64,000 nucleotides of DNA from Sphingobium_A sp965228065. Its GTDB lineage: Bacteria; Pseudomonadota; Alphaproteobacteria; Sphingomonadales; Sphingomonadaceae. Made by a program: the position numbers and the translations under genes. Below, piece by piece: positions 7,924-16,900 of the stretch (its first letter is position 1; the number at the start of each line of letters is the position of its first letter). The notes under the pieces are model-generated. The model worked only from the letters and a program-made list of their open reading frames with translations. It was not told where the DNA came from and did not search any database. The DNA is taken from contig OZ245788.1 in NCBI GenBank assembly GCA_965228065.1, positions 5,270,001 through 5,334,000 on the forward strand. Reading direction: 5' to 3'.

Positions 7924-10859
7924 ACGACGTCGCCAACCGCTTCCGCCTGCCCTCCGGCGGACTGATCGATCGCGATCGTCCCCTCTCCTTCCGCTTCGAA
8001 GGCCGGCGATACATCGGCTATGCCGGCGATACGCTGGCCTCGGCATTGCTCGCGAACGGCGTGCGGCTGGTGGGGCGCTCATTCAAATATCACCGCCCGC
8101 GCGGAATCATGGGTTTCGGACCGGAAGAGCCGAATGCGCTGATGCAGCTCGGCACCGGCGCACGTTCGGCCCCCAATCTGCGCGCGACCGAGATCAGGCT
8201 GTTCGACGGGCTCGAAGCAGACGCGGTCAATTGCTGGCCCAATGTCCGCCACGACATTGGCGGTGTGAACAATCTCCTCTCGCGCTTCCTGGTCGCGGGC
8301 TTCTACTACAAGACCTTCATGTGGCCGCATTGGCACATCTATGAGGGCCTGATCCGCCGCGCTGCCGGGCTGGGCAAAGCGCCCGGATCCCCCGATCCCG
8401 ATCGTTACGAGACCCGTTTCGCCCATTGCGACGTGCTGGTGGTCGGATCCGGCGCGGCAGGGCTTGCCGCGGCGCGCGCGGCGGTGGCTTCGGGCGCGCG
8501 CGTCATTCTGGCCGAACAGGACAGCATCGCCGGCGGCCAGCTTCGCTGGGACGGTGGCGAAATCGACGGCATGCCGGCTGGGACATGGGCGGACGGCTGT
8601 CTCGCCGCACTTCGTGCGGATCCGGATGTCCGCATCTTCACCAACACGACGGTCACCGGCTATTTCGACCATAACGCGCTGACCATGATCGAGTCGGTAT
8701 CCGGCGACGATCCCGCCCTGCCGGCACATCTGCCGCGATACCGGCAATGGCAGGTCCGCGCCGGCCGGGTGATCCTGGCCACGGGCGCCATCGAGCGGCC
8801 GCTCGTCTTTCCCGGCAACGACCGGCCCGGCGTCATGCTGGCCGGCGCGGTACGCCACTATCTGGCGCGCTACGGCGTGCTGGCGGGCGTCAGGACCGTG
8901 CTGTTCACCAACAATGACGACGCCTATCGTACCGCGAGCGCACTCCATGCGGCGGGAGGCGGCGTCGTTGCCGTGATCGACAGCCGTGAGACGATTGCCG
9001 CCGAAATCGCCGGCAGCGTCGAAGCGCTCGGCATTCCGTTGCTGCGCGGGGCGGTGGTCGAGGCGACCAGAGGCACAAAGGCATTGCGCGGCGTGACGAT
9101 CAGGCAAAGCGATGGCCGCACACTCCGCCTTGCCTGCGACCTTCTCGCCATGTCGGGCGGCCACAATCCCAACGTCAACCTGTTCTCCCAGTCGGGCGGG
9201 CGGCTCAGCTTCGACGAGGAGATGCTGGCCTTCCGCCCGGCGCAGTCAGTCCAGCGGGAACGCTCGGCCGGGGCGGCGGCCGGCCTTCGGTCATTGAAAG
9301 ACGCACTGGCGAGCGGCCATGCCGCAGGGCTTGGCGATCGCACTGACGACGACGGGCCACCGATCGCCACCCGAGCCTGTCCCGCCCCCGCCATTTCGGC
9401 GTGCTGGCACGTCGATGGGCCGGGCAAGGCGTTCGTCGACATGCAGAATGACGTGAGTGTCAGCGACATCGGCCTCGCCGCGCGCGAGAATTTCCGCTCG
9501 GTCGAACATCTCAAGCGCTACACCACGCTCGGCATGGCATCCGACCAGGGCAAGACCTCCAATGTGAATGCCCTGGCGATCATGGCCGGGCTGACCGGGC
9601 AGAGCATCGCCGAGACGGGCACGACACGCTTCCGATTTCCATTCGTGCCGGTCGCGCTCGGCGCCTTTGCGGCACGCGGACATGGCGAATTGCTGCGGCC
9701 GATGCGCCATCTCGCCCTGCATGAGCGGCACATCTCGCGGAACGCGATCATGGAGGATTATGGCTGGTTCCGGCCGTCTGCCTATCTTCAAGCAGGTGAA
9801 ACCCGGTTCGACGCCGAACAGCGCGAAGCCCGAACGGTCCGCAACGGTGTCGGCATTTTCGACGGTTCGCCGCTGGGCAAGATCGAGGTGCGCGGGCCCG
9901 ACGCGGCACGCCTGCTCGATTTCATCTACGCCAATACGATCTCGACGCTGAAGGTCGGCAAGGTCCGGTACGGACTGATGCTCAACGAGCTTGGCGTGGT
10001 CATCGACGACGGCGTCTGCGCGCGGCTTGGCGATGATCATTTCCTGGTCGGCGCATCCAGCGCCGGCGCGGAGCGGATCGCCGCCTGGCTGGAGGAATGG
10101 CTTCAATGCGAATTCCTCGATTACGACGTCCTCGTCGCGCCGGTGACGACCAGCTGGGCGGTCATCACGCTGACCGGCCCGCAGGCGCGCGCACTGCTGA
10201 CGGAGGCCGCCACCAGCTTCCCGCTCGACGGTGAGGCCTTCCCGCATATGAGCGTGCAGACGGGCACGGTTGCGGGCATCGAAGCCCGCGTCATGCGGGT
10301 GAGCTATACCGGTGAGACCTCCTACGAAATCAACGTGCCCACGCGCCAGGCGGCCGCGCTTTGGGATCTGCTGCACCGGCTGGGCGGCCGATACGGGCTC
10401 ACCCCGATCGGCATCGATGCCTGGAACCTGCTGCGCCTGGAGAAAGGCTATCTGCACATCGGCGCCGATACCGACGGAACAACGACGCCGCTCAATATCG
10501 GCTGGGATCATGTCATGCGCCGAAAGACCGATTTCGTCGGCAAGCGATCGCTGATGCTGGCCATCCATGCCGATCCCGCGCGGCTACAACTCGTCGGCCT
10601 GCGCACGCCGGGCAATGCCCCCCTGCCGATCGGCGCGCATCTGGTGCGCGAAATCGGCAAGGCGCGGGAAAGCGACGGTTTCGTTACCTCCAGCGCGTTC
10701 AGCCCGACGCTGGGCCACGGCGTCGCGCTGGCGATGGTCCATGGCGGAACCGCACGGATGGGCGAGACGGTCGCGCTCGACGGAGGAGAGCGGATAATCA
10801 CCGCAACCATCGTCAATCCGAACATCTATGATCCGGAAGGACAGCGGCTCAATGGCTGA
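7920..10859 (+). CDS. soxA: Sarcosine oxidase subunit alpha
   Basis: 979 residues, full length, starting at a GTG that overlaps the soxD stop. Order: an N-terminal ferredoxin-like fold without cluster cysteines (residues ~1-100), then a dinucleotide-binding domain with VVGSGAAGLAAARAA near 177 and an ATGAIERPLVFPGNDRPG segment. The C-terminal ~400 residues (from about 610) resemble the GcvT aminomethyltransferase fold that binds tetrahydrofolate. The subunit binds NAD and turns the methylene of the demethylated substrate plus THF into 5,10-methylene-THF, with H2O2 produced at the flavins. It is followed by overlapping soxG. FolD and PurU 5-6 kb downstream can process its folate product. Confidence 0.97.
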   Translation: MNDVANRFRLPSGGLIDRDRPLSFRFEGRRYIGYAGDTLASALLANGVRLVGRSFKYHRPRGIMGFGPEEPNALMQLGTGARSAPNLRATEIRLFDGLEADAVNCWPNVRHDIGGVNNLLSRFLVAGFYYKTFMWPHWHIYEGLIRRAAGLGKAPGSPDPDRYETRFAHCDVLVVGSGAAGLAAARAAVASGARVILAEQDSIAGGQLRWDGGEIDGMPAGTWADGCLAALRADPDVRIFTNTTVTGYFDHNALTMIESVSGDDPALPAHLPRYRQWQVRAGRVILATGAIERPLVFPGNDRPGVMLAGAVRHYLARYGVLAGVRTVLFTNNDDAYRTASALHAAGGGVVAVIDSRETIAAEIAGSVEALGIPLLRGAVVEATRGTKALRGVTIRQSDGRTLRLACDLLAMSGGHNPNVNLFSQSGGRLSFDEEMLAFRPAQSVQRERSAGAAAGLRSLKDALASGHAAGLGDRTDDDGPPIATRACPAPAISACWHVDGPGKAFVDMQNDVSVSDIGLAARENFRSVEHLKRYTTLGMASDQGKTSNVNALAIMAGLTGQSIAETGTTRFRFPFVPVALGAFAARGHGELLRPMRHLALHERHISRNAIMEDYGWFRPSAYLQAGETRFDAEQREARTVRNGVGIFDGSPLGKIEVRGPDAARLLDFIYANTISTLKVGKVRYGLMLNELGVVIDDGVCARLGDDHFLVGASSAGAERIAAWLEEWLQCEFLDYDVLVAPVTTSWAVITLTGPQARALLTEAATSFPLDGEAFPHMSVQTGTVAGIEARVMRVSYTGETSYEINVPTRQAAALWDLLHRLGGRYGLTPIGIDAWNLLRLEKGYLHIGADTDGTTTPLNIGWDHVMRRKTDFVGKRSLMLAIHADPARLQLVGLRTPGNAPLPIGAHLVREIGKARESDGFVTSSAFSPTLGHGVALAMVHGGTARMGETVALDGGERIITATIVNPNIYDPEGQRLNG

Positions 10860-11382
10860 GACATGGCATAGTGCCGCAGGCGCGATAACCGCCAGGGAAC
10901 GCGTGGCCCCGCCGATCGCCACGCTGCGTCTGCGACGCCCGTCCGCCGATGATCTTGCCCGGATCGGGGCATTGATCGGTGTCGCTCTGCCGACGATACC
11001 CAACACCGCCGCCGGCGATTCCATCCGCGTGATCTGGATCGGTCCCGACGAATGGCTGATCATCGGCAGCACCATGACGAACGCCGCGATCGAAGCGGCC
11101 GCCATTGATTCCGCCGGTGCGCTGTGCGTCGGCGTGGGCGACGGCCGTTGCGTTTTCGACGTCACCGGGGCGCATGCCGCCGATCTGCTGGCGAAAGGCA
11201 CGTCGATCGACCTCCACCCCGCCATGTTCGCCAAGGGCAGCACCGCGATGAGCCTGTTCGCACAGGTCAACGTCATCATCGACCGGCCGCCGGGCCTTTC
11301 CGGCTTCCGTCTCTATTTCGACATCAGCGTCCGCCCTTATCTCCATCGATGGTTCGAGGACGCTCTGGTCGAGTTCAGCTGA
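10852..11382 (+). CDS. soxG: Sarcosine oxidase subunit gamma
   Basis: 176 residues from the ATG at 10852, which overlaps the soxA stop codon and has GGAAGG 11 nt upstream; a longer in-frame start at 10828 lies inside soxA and is less likely. The sequence shows the GcvT-like C-terminal fold of gamma subunits: WIGPDEWLIIG, then VTGAHAADLLAKGTSIDL and a tail resembling FRLYFDISVRPYLHRWFEDAL. Gamma is the least conserved subunit and contacts alpha and beta. It completes soxBDAG. Only 9 bp separate its stop from the convergent LysR gene. Confidence 0.93.
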   Translation: MAETWHSAAGAITARERVAPPIATLRLRRPSADDLARIGALIGVALPTIPNTAAGDSIRVIWIGPDEWLIIGSTMTNAAIEAAAIDSAGALCVGVGDGRCVFDVTGAHAADLLAKGTSIDLHPAMFAKGSTAMSLFAQVNVIIDRPPGLSGFRLYFDISVRPYLHRWFEDALVEFS

Positions 11383-11391
11383 GGGCAGCGC

Positions 11392-12270
11392 CTACCCGAC
11401 AGCGAAACGGTCGAGAACCCAGAGGCGGAATGCCTCGATGACCGGATCATGCCCGGCATCCTGGCTGGTGAGGAGATAATAGCCGTAGTCGAGCGCCACC
11501 GCCGCATCGGGAAAAGGCATTGTCAGCCGGTCAGAGACCGCATCGGCGTCACCCAGCGCGATGCCCGATCCCCCGGCGGCATAGTCCGCGGCGAAGACGA
11601 AACTCTCGAACGTCATGCCATGGCCAGCGCGAAGCGGCATACCGTGCCGGATGCCATATTGCGCCCAGAGATGGTCATAAGGTTCGCCATCGATCAGGAC
11701 ATGAAGCAATTCTTCCTGCGCCAGGAACTCGACCAGACTCCTGCCGGCGGCGCGTGCGCCCACTTCGGGACTGCACATCGGGGCAAAACGGAGCTGTCGC
11801 AGCAACTGCCGGTCAGGCCGATCACCGCCGATGCGGTCGAACAGGATCGCCACGTCGACCTTCTGTTCGGGCGAACCGGTGACATAACTGCTGCCGACGC
11901 GGATCGATATCTCCGGATGGTCACGACGGAAATCGCGCAGCAAGGGCATCCCGATGCTGCTGGCGACCGCCGGCGGCATGTGCACCCGCAACGTGCGCGC
12001 CGCCCCCATCCGGTTCATTGCCCCCTGCATATCGTCCAATGCCCGTTCGACGATCGGCAGCAGCGCTGCGCCTTCGGACGTCAGCGCAAATCCCTGCACC
12101 GATCGGTCGATGAGCTTGCGCCCGAGAATGTCCTCGAGATTGGCGATGTGCCGGCTGATCACGCTCTGGGTGACGCTGAGATCGTGCGCACCGGCCGTGA
12201 AACTGGCGCGACGCGCCGCGGCCTCGAAGGCCCGCAGCGCATTGAGGGGAAGTTGTCGTCGGTCGATCAT
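11392..12270 (-). CDS. LysR-family regulator (GcvA-like)
   Basis: 292 residues. The N-terminal winged helix reads LPLNALRAFEAAARRASFTA followed by LSVTQSVISRHIANLEDILG, and the C-terminal region is a LysR co-inducer domain. The wording of the HTH places it with GcvA-type members. It is divergent from the Rieske oxygenase gene with 84 bp between starts, and an inverted repeat (12319-12342) in that gap is a good candidate site. It is convergent to soxG. A role in controlling the oxygenase, possibly in response to its substrate, is the usual arrangement but is inferred here. Confidence 0.9.
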   Translation of the reverse strand: MIDRRQLPLNALRAFEAAARRASFTAGAHDLSVTQSVISRHIANLEDILGRKLIDRSVQGFALTSEGAALLPIVERALDDMQGAMNRMGAARTLRVHMPPAVASSIGMPLLRDFRRDHPEISIRVGSSYVTGSPEQKVDVAILFDRIGGDRPDRQLLRQLRFAPMCSPEVGARAAGRSLVEFLAQEELLHVLIDGEPYDHLWAQYGIRHGMPLRAGHGMTFESFVFAADYAAGGSGIALGDADAVSDRLTMPFPDAAVALDYGYYLLTSQDAGHDPVIEAFRLWVLDRFAVG

Positions 12271-12318
12271 TCCAAAATACGATCCAGCCTTTGGTGATTT
12301 GGCATTGGCGCGTTCCGA

Positions 12319-12342
12319 TGATCGACCGTCAATATTCGATCA
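12319..12342. promoter_or_regulatory. Inverted repeat in LysR/Rieske intergenic region
   Basis: TGATCGA at 12319-12325 and TCGATCA at 12336-12342 form a 7-bp inverted repeat with a 10-bp spacer, a LysR-like layout. Its right arm touches the AGGGAG ribosome site (12342-12347) of the oxygenase gene, so binding there would interfere with translation start or a nearby promoter. Confidence 0.5.
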
Positions 12343-12354
12343 GGGAGTATTTTC

Positions 12355-13572
12355 ATGATCGAATCATCTCGCCTTCGCCAATTGCTCGCGGCGCGCAGGC
12401 CGCATCATACGCTGCCTCAGCCTTTCTACACCGATCCCGACCTGTTCGACCATGACATGGCGGCGATCTTCAATCGCTCGTGGCTGCTGGTGGGCTTCGA
12501 GGTCGAGCTCGCCGAACCGGGCAGCTTCCTCGCGCTGACCATCGGCAAATCACCGATCCTTCTCGTCCGGCAGAAGGATGGCGCGATCAGCGGCTTCTTC
12601 AACAGCTGCCGTCATCGCGGCGCGCAGATCTGCGCCGATGGCCATGGCCGCACCCCGCGTCTCGTCTGCCCGTATCACCAATGGACCTATGGCCTCGACG
12701 GCGGGCTGTTGAGCGCGTCGCGGATGGGCCCTGACTTCGACAGGAAAACACATGGGTTGAAGCCGATTTCGGTCGAGTTGGTGGAGGGCTGCATCTATGT
12801 CTGCCTCTCCACCAGCCATGCCCCCGATTTTGCGCCGTTCCGCGAGGCGCTGTCGCCGATGCTGGCGCCGCACAATCTTGGACATGCGAAACTCGCGGCC
12901 AGCAGAACAATCGTCGATCGCGCGAACTGGAAGCTGGTGATGGAGAATGGCCGCGAATGCCATCATTGCAATGTCTGCCATCCCGAACTGAAGGGCCCCT
13001 TTCCGGTCGCAGCCGCGGACAACGGCAATCTGGGACAGGACGAACTCTTCACCCGCTATGCCGAACGGATGGAGGGTTTCGGCCTGGAGGTCGGCCCGCA
13101 TGAGGGGCCCTGGTGGCATATCGCGCGCTTTCCACTCAATGAGGGCGCGGTGTCCTTTTCGCACGACGGATCGGCGCTGGTTACCAGGCCGATGGTCGGG
13201 ACCAATGGCGGCGACATCGGCACGCTGCGCTGGGCCACAGAGCCCAACAGCTTCTGTCACGCCGCCGGCGACAGCGCCTTCATGTTCTCAGCGATACCAG
13301 TGGGACCTTTGGAGACCCTCGTCACCGCGAAATGGCTGGTGCACCGCGATGCGGTCGAAGGGGTGGATTACGACGTGGATCGGCTGGTCCATGTCTGGAA
13401 CGAAACCAATTTGCAGGACCGCGACCTCGCCGAGAATAATCAACGCGGCGTGAACAGCACCGGCTACACACCGGGCCCCTACTCCCCCGAAGCCGAAGAT
13501 TATGTCGATCGCTTCACCAGTTGGTACTGCGACAAATTGCACGATCAGCTGGATGCGGAAGCCATCGCCTAG
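12355..13572 (+). CDS. Rieske non-heme iron oxygenase, N-demethylase type (GbcA-like)
   Basis: 405 residues. The Rieske [2Fe-2S] site is complete: Cys85-x-His87 (CRH) and Cys105-x2-His108 (CPYH). The mononuclear iron site is NGRECHHCNVCHP, with ligands probably His204 and His209 plus an Asp near 355-357 in LQDRDLAENNQRG. Overall it resembles the oxygenase of glycine betaine demethylase and other quaternary or N-methyl amine demethylases. Those release formaldehyde from N-methyl groups and need a ferredoxin reductase, which I do not find in this window. Neither dimethylglycine demethylase subunit is present either, so the substrate could be betaine, dimethylglycine or another N-methyl amino acid. 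Start ATG has AGGGAG upstream. A LysR gene is divergent. Confidence 0.88.
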   Translation: MIESSRLRQLLAARRPHHTLPQPFYTDPDLFDHDMAAIFNRSWLLVGFEVELAEPGSFLALTIGKSPILLVRQKDGAISGFFNSCRHRGAQICADGHGRTPRLVCPYHQWTYGLDGGLLSASRMGPDFDRKTHGLKPISVELVEGCIYVCLSTSHAPDFAPFREALSPMLAPHNLGHAKLAASRTIVDRANWKLVMENGRECHHCNVCHPELKGPFPVAAADNGNLGQDELFTRYAERMEGFGLEVGPHEGPWWHIARFPLNEGAVSFSHDGSALVTRPMVGTNGGDIGTLRWATEPNSFCHAAGDSAFMFSAIPVGPLETLVTAKWLVHRDAVEGVDYDVDRLVHVWNETNLQDRDLAENNQRGVNSTGYTPGPYSPEAEDYVDRFTSWYCDKLHDQLDAEAIA

Positions 13573-13706
13573 GCACAAGCCTTCAACTGCGTCCGACTTC
13601 CTCAAAATTTGGTCGGGTCGGATGATTGGCGCGACGCGAAGTCAGTTAAGCAGGAGGGATAGAAAAAGCCGCGAATGCGGCAGCTAAGGCAAAGGGGACT
13701 ATAGCG

Positions 13707-15959
13707 ATGCGGAAGTCGATTTTCACAGCTGGATCTCTCGCGACGATCGCCGCCTGCCTGATGGCAGGTCAAGCCGCCGCGCAAACGAACGAGTCGTCCG
13801 AAGCCTCCGCACCGCAGTCGGACGAGATCATCGTCACCGCGAACCGCCAGGGCGATCAATCGATCCAGCGCACAGCGCTCGCCATTTCCGCGATCACGCC
13901 CGACAGCCTTTCGAACAAGGGTCAGGGCGGGCTTGCCGATATCGCCAATGTCGCCCCGTCGATCAACGTCCAGCAGAGTCAGCCAGGCGTCAATCGCGTC
14001 GACATGCGCGGCATCACGACGGGCACGATTTCGGTCACCAACGTTCAGGACCGGCCGCTCGTCGCCATCTATCTCGACGATGTGCCGCTGGCCCTCCAGA
14101 GCGGCAACCCCGAACTCAAGGTCTTCGATCTTGAGCGGATCGAAGTGATCCGCGGTCCGCAGGGTACGCTCTACGGCGCCGGATCGATGGCGGGCACGAT
14201 CCGCTACATCACCGCGAAACCCGATACCAAAGGCTTTTCAGGATCCGCCGAAGCCATCCTGTCGTCCACCAAACATGGCGATTTGAACTATGGCGTGCGC
14301 GCCATCGTCAATGCGCCGATCAGCGATACGCTCGCCATCCGCCTCGGCGGCTATCAAGGTCGCAATGCGGGCTATATCGACAATGTTGGCCTTGGCAAAA
14401 AGAACGCCAACAGCGACGAAAGCACCCAGGCGCGTGTCGCGGCCCGGTGGCAGCCGGCACCCGAATTCACGCTGGATGCCAGCTTCACCTTCGCCAAGAT
14501 GAACGTCGGCGGCACGAATGCGGGCTATAAGGGCTTTTCGCGATACCAATATACGACCCAGGTCCCCGAGATCTATCGTGACAATCTGAAGATCTACAAC
14601 GTCACCGGCGCCTATGATTTCGGCTTCGCCACCCTGTCGGCATCGACATCCTATGTCGATCGCACCACGCACAACACGAGCGATTATGGTGATACCGCCG
14701 CGCTTTTCGGCATTCCGTCGTTCGTATCGCAGGGCATCATCAACAACCGTGTGAAGGATTTTTCGGAGGAGGTTCGACTGATCTCCGCCAAATCGGACAT
14801 ATTCAACTGGACGGTCGGAGCCTATTATCAAAAGACCAAGCGTAACTATTATCAGGACACGCCCACCAAGGATTTCGACGCCACATTCGGCAATATCATT
14901 GGTGTCCCCGGCTTCAACAGCCAGACCGACTATCAGGCGTTCCAGCCCAATGACGTGTTCTCGGGCCTGCAGAACATCAACGAGCATCAGCTCGCCTTTT
15001 TCGGCGAAGGCACGCTGACCCTGGGCAAGTTCGATCTGACCGGAGGCCTGCGTTATTTCGACTTCAAGCAGCGCTTCGACCTGTTCTATTCGGGCGTCGC
15101 CGGATCATTGGCGCCCGGCGTGCCTCTGACCCAGGAGGGTGTGGAGAAAGCCAGCGGCTTCAATCCGCGCGCGGTCATCGCCTTCCGCCCAAGGGAAACG
15201 CTGATGTTCTATGCCGAGGCAGCCAGGGGCTTCCGCTATGGCGGTGTGAACCAGCCGGTCCCGGCGTCATTCTGCGGCGCGGCACTCACGGCGGCGGGGC
15301 TGACCAGCGCGCCCCTGACCTTCGGCCCAGACAATCTGTGGAGCTACACCATCGGTGAGAAAGCGCAGTTCTTCGATCGCAAGGTCACGCTGAACGTCGC
15401 CGCTTTCTATGTCGACTGGAAGAAGGTGCAGACCAACCGCAATCTCGATTGCGGTTATTACTTCACCCAGAATGCCGGCAAGGTCCGCAGCATGGGACTT
15501 GAGCTCGAAAGCCGCTTCAAGCTGAGCGACGCCCTGACGATCGGCGTGAACGGATCTTACACCAATGCCGAAGCGAACGGCCCCATCGCCAACGCCGGAG
15601 CTGTCGATGGCGACCGGGTGCCCTATTTCCCCAAATATACGCTGGCGGCGAACGCGACCTATGTCGTGCCCCTCCCAGACGGATCGCTCAGTTTCTCGGG
15701 CGATTTCCAGATGCGCGGCGACAGCTATACCGAGTTCAACGAAAACGATCCGCTGCGTCGCAAGATTCCGGCCTATGAAACCGCCAATGCGTCGATCACC
15801 TATGAGACCGGGCAATGGGAACTCGGCCTGTTCGGTACCAACCTTAATAACAGCCGGATGATCTCGCTGGTGTCCCGTTCGCGTCCGAGCGCGATCGCCG
15901 ACCGCTATTTTTATGGCCGCCCCCGCACCATCGGCGTGCGCGCGAAGGTCCGCTTCTAA
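13707..15959 (+). CDS. TonB-dependent outer-membrane receptor
   Basis: 750 residues. Signal peptide MRKSIFTAGSLATIAACLMA with AxA cleavage after GQAAA, a TonB box-like segment DEIIVTANR, then a plug domain (LPAIST-type strands, RIEVIRGPQGTLYGAGSMAG) and a 22-strand barrel ending in aromatic F (RAKVRF). AAAGGGGA precedes the start. It sits between the Rieske oxygenase and purU, so its ligand is plausibly related to the N-methylated compound catabolised here. A strong terminator follows it. Substrate cannot be read from the sequence. Confidence 0.93.
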   Translation: MRKSIFTAGSLATIAACLMAGQAAAQTNESSEASAPQSDEIIVTANRQGDQSIQRTALAISAITPDSLSNKGQGGLADIANVAPSINVQQSQPGVNRVDMRGITTGTISVTNVQDRPLVAIYLDDVPLALQSGNPELKVFDLERIEVIRGPQGTLYGAGSMAGTIRYITAKPDTKGFSGSAEAILSSTKHGDLNYGVRAIVNAPISDTLAIRLGGYQGRNAGYIDNVGLGKKNANSDESTQARVAARWQPAPEFTLDASFTFAKMNVGGTNAGYKGFSRYQYTTQVPEIYRDNLKIYNVTGAYDFGFATLSASTSYVDRTTHNTSDYGDTAALFGIPSFVSQGIINNRVKDFSEEVRLISAKSDIFNWTVGAYYQKTKRNYYQDTPTKDFDATFGNIIGVPGFNSQTDYQAFQPNDVFSGLQNINEHQLAFFGEGTLTLGKFDLTGGLRYFDFKQRFDLFYSGVAGSLAPGVPLTQEGVEKASGFNPRAVIAFRPRETLMFYAEAARGFRYGGVNQPVPASFCGAALTAAGLTSAPLTFGPDNLWSYTIGEKAQFFDRKVTLNVAAFYVDWKKVQTNRNLDCGYYFTQNAGKVRSMGLELESRFKLSDALTIGVNGSYTNAEANGPIANAGAVDGDRVPYFPKYTLAANATYVVPLPDGSLSFSGDFQMRGDSYTEFNENDPLRRKIPAYETANASITYETGQWELGLFGTNLNNSRMISLVSRSRPSAIADRYFYGRPRTIGVRAKVRF

Positions 15960-15982
15960 AAATACCTAAAGACCACAACCAC

Positions 15983-16017
15983 AGCGCGTGCGGGAAAAGC
16001 TCTCGCACGCGCTTGTT
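15983..16017 (+). terminator. Rho-independent terminator after TonB receptor gene
   Basis: AGCGCGTGCG (15983-15992) pairs perfectly with CGCACGCGCT (16004-16013), followed by TGTTT. It stands just before purU, so purU-folD probably has its own promoter or depends on readthrough. Confidence 0.75.
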
Positions 16018-16035
16018 TCATCACGGGAAGATTGC

Positions 16036-16896
16036 ATGACCGGCGTGCCCCACCTCCTCACCTTCTCCTGCCCGGACCAGCCCGGGATCGTGAACCGGGT
16101 CACCGGCGAATTATTTCAGGTCGGGGGCAATATTCATGAAGCCAATCAGTTCGAGGATGAAGAGACCGGGAGTTTCTTCATGCGCGTCCTGTTCACGCTG
16201 CCCGACGAGCAAGCACTGGCGCCACTGATCGACAGCTTCAGCGCGGTTGCGGACATATATGGCATGCACTGGTCGATGCGACCCTGCTCCGCACGCCGAA
16301 AAGTCCTGCTGCTCGTTTCCAAATTCGACCATTGTTTGGTCGACCTGCTCTATCGTTGGCGGATCGGCGAACTCGAGATGGACGTGGTCGGCGTTATCTC
16401 CAATCATCCGCGAGACACCTATGCGTCGCTGGACCTGGGGCAGACGCCGTTCCACCACCTGCCAATCACGCCGCAGACCAAGCCGCAGCAGGAGGCCCGC
16501 ATCAAGGCGATCGTCGAGGACACCGGCGCCGATCTGGTCGTGCTCGCACGCTATATGCAGATCCTCTCGAACGATCTCGCGGCATTTCTGTCGGGTCGTT
16601 GCATCAACATCCACCACAGCTTCCTGCCGGGCTTCAAGGGCGCAAAACCCTATCATCAGGCCCATGCGCGCGGTGTGAAGCTGATTGGCGCCACGGCGCA
16701 TTATGTGACGGCGGATCTCGACGAAGGCCCGATCATCGAACAGGATCTGGAACGGATCAGCCATGCCGATGGCCCCGAGGACCTTATCCGCAAAGGCCGA
16801 GATATCGAGCGCCGGGTCCTGGCCCGCGCGGTTCGCCATCATCTGGCCGATCGCGTGCTGCTCAACGGGGCCACGACCGTCGTCTTTTCGGACTGA
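16036..16896 (+). CDS. purU: Formyltetrahydrofolate deformylase
   Basis: 286 residues from the ATG at 16036, which has GGGAAG 5 nt upstream; an in-frame GTG at 15988 lies inside the terminator and is rejected. Residues ~1-80 form an ACT domain (LLTFSCPDQPGIVNRVTGEL), and ~90-286 a formyltransferase-type hydrolase with the N-x-H...D triad (INIHHSFLPGFKGAKPYHQA and LDEGPIIEQ). It converts 10-formyl-THF to formate and THF. In sarcosine or betaine catabolic clusters it regenerates THF for the sarcosine oxidase alpha subunit. The folD start follows after 4 nt. Confidence 0.96.
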   Translation: MTGVPHLLTFSCPDQPGIVNRVTGELFQVGGNIHEANQFEDEETGSFFMRVLFTLPDEQALAPLIDSFSAVADIYGMHWSMRPCSARRKVLLLVSKFDHCLVDLLYRWRIGELEMDVVGVISNHPRDTYASLDLGQTPFHHLPITPQTKPQQEARIKAIVEDTGADLVVLARYMQILSNDLAAFLSGRCINIHHSFLPGFKGAKPYHQAHARGVKLIGATAHYVTADLDEGPIIEQDLERISHADGPEDLIRKGRDIERRVLARAVRHHLADRVLLNGATTVVFSD

Positions 16897-16900
16897 TCGC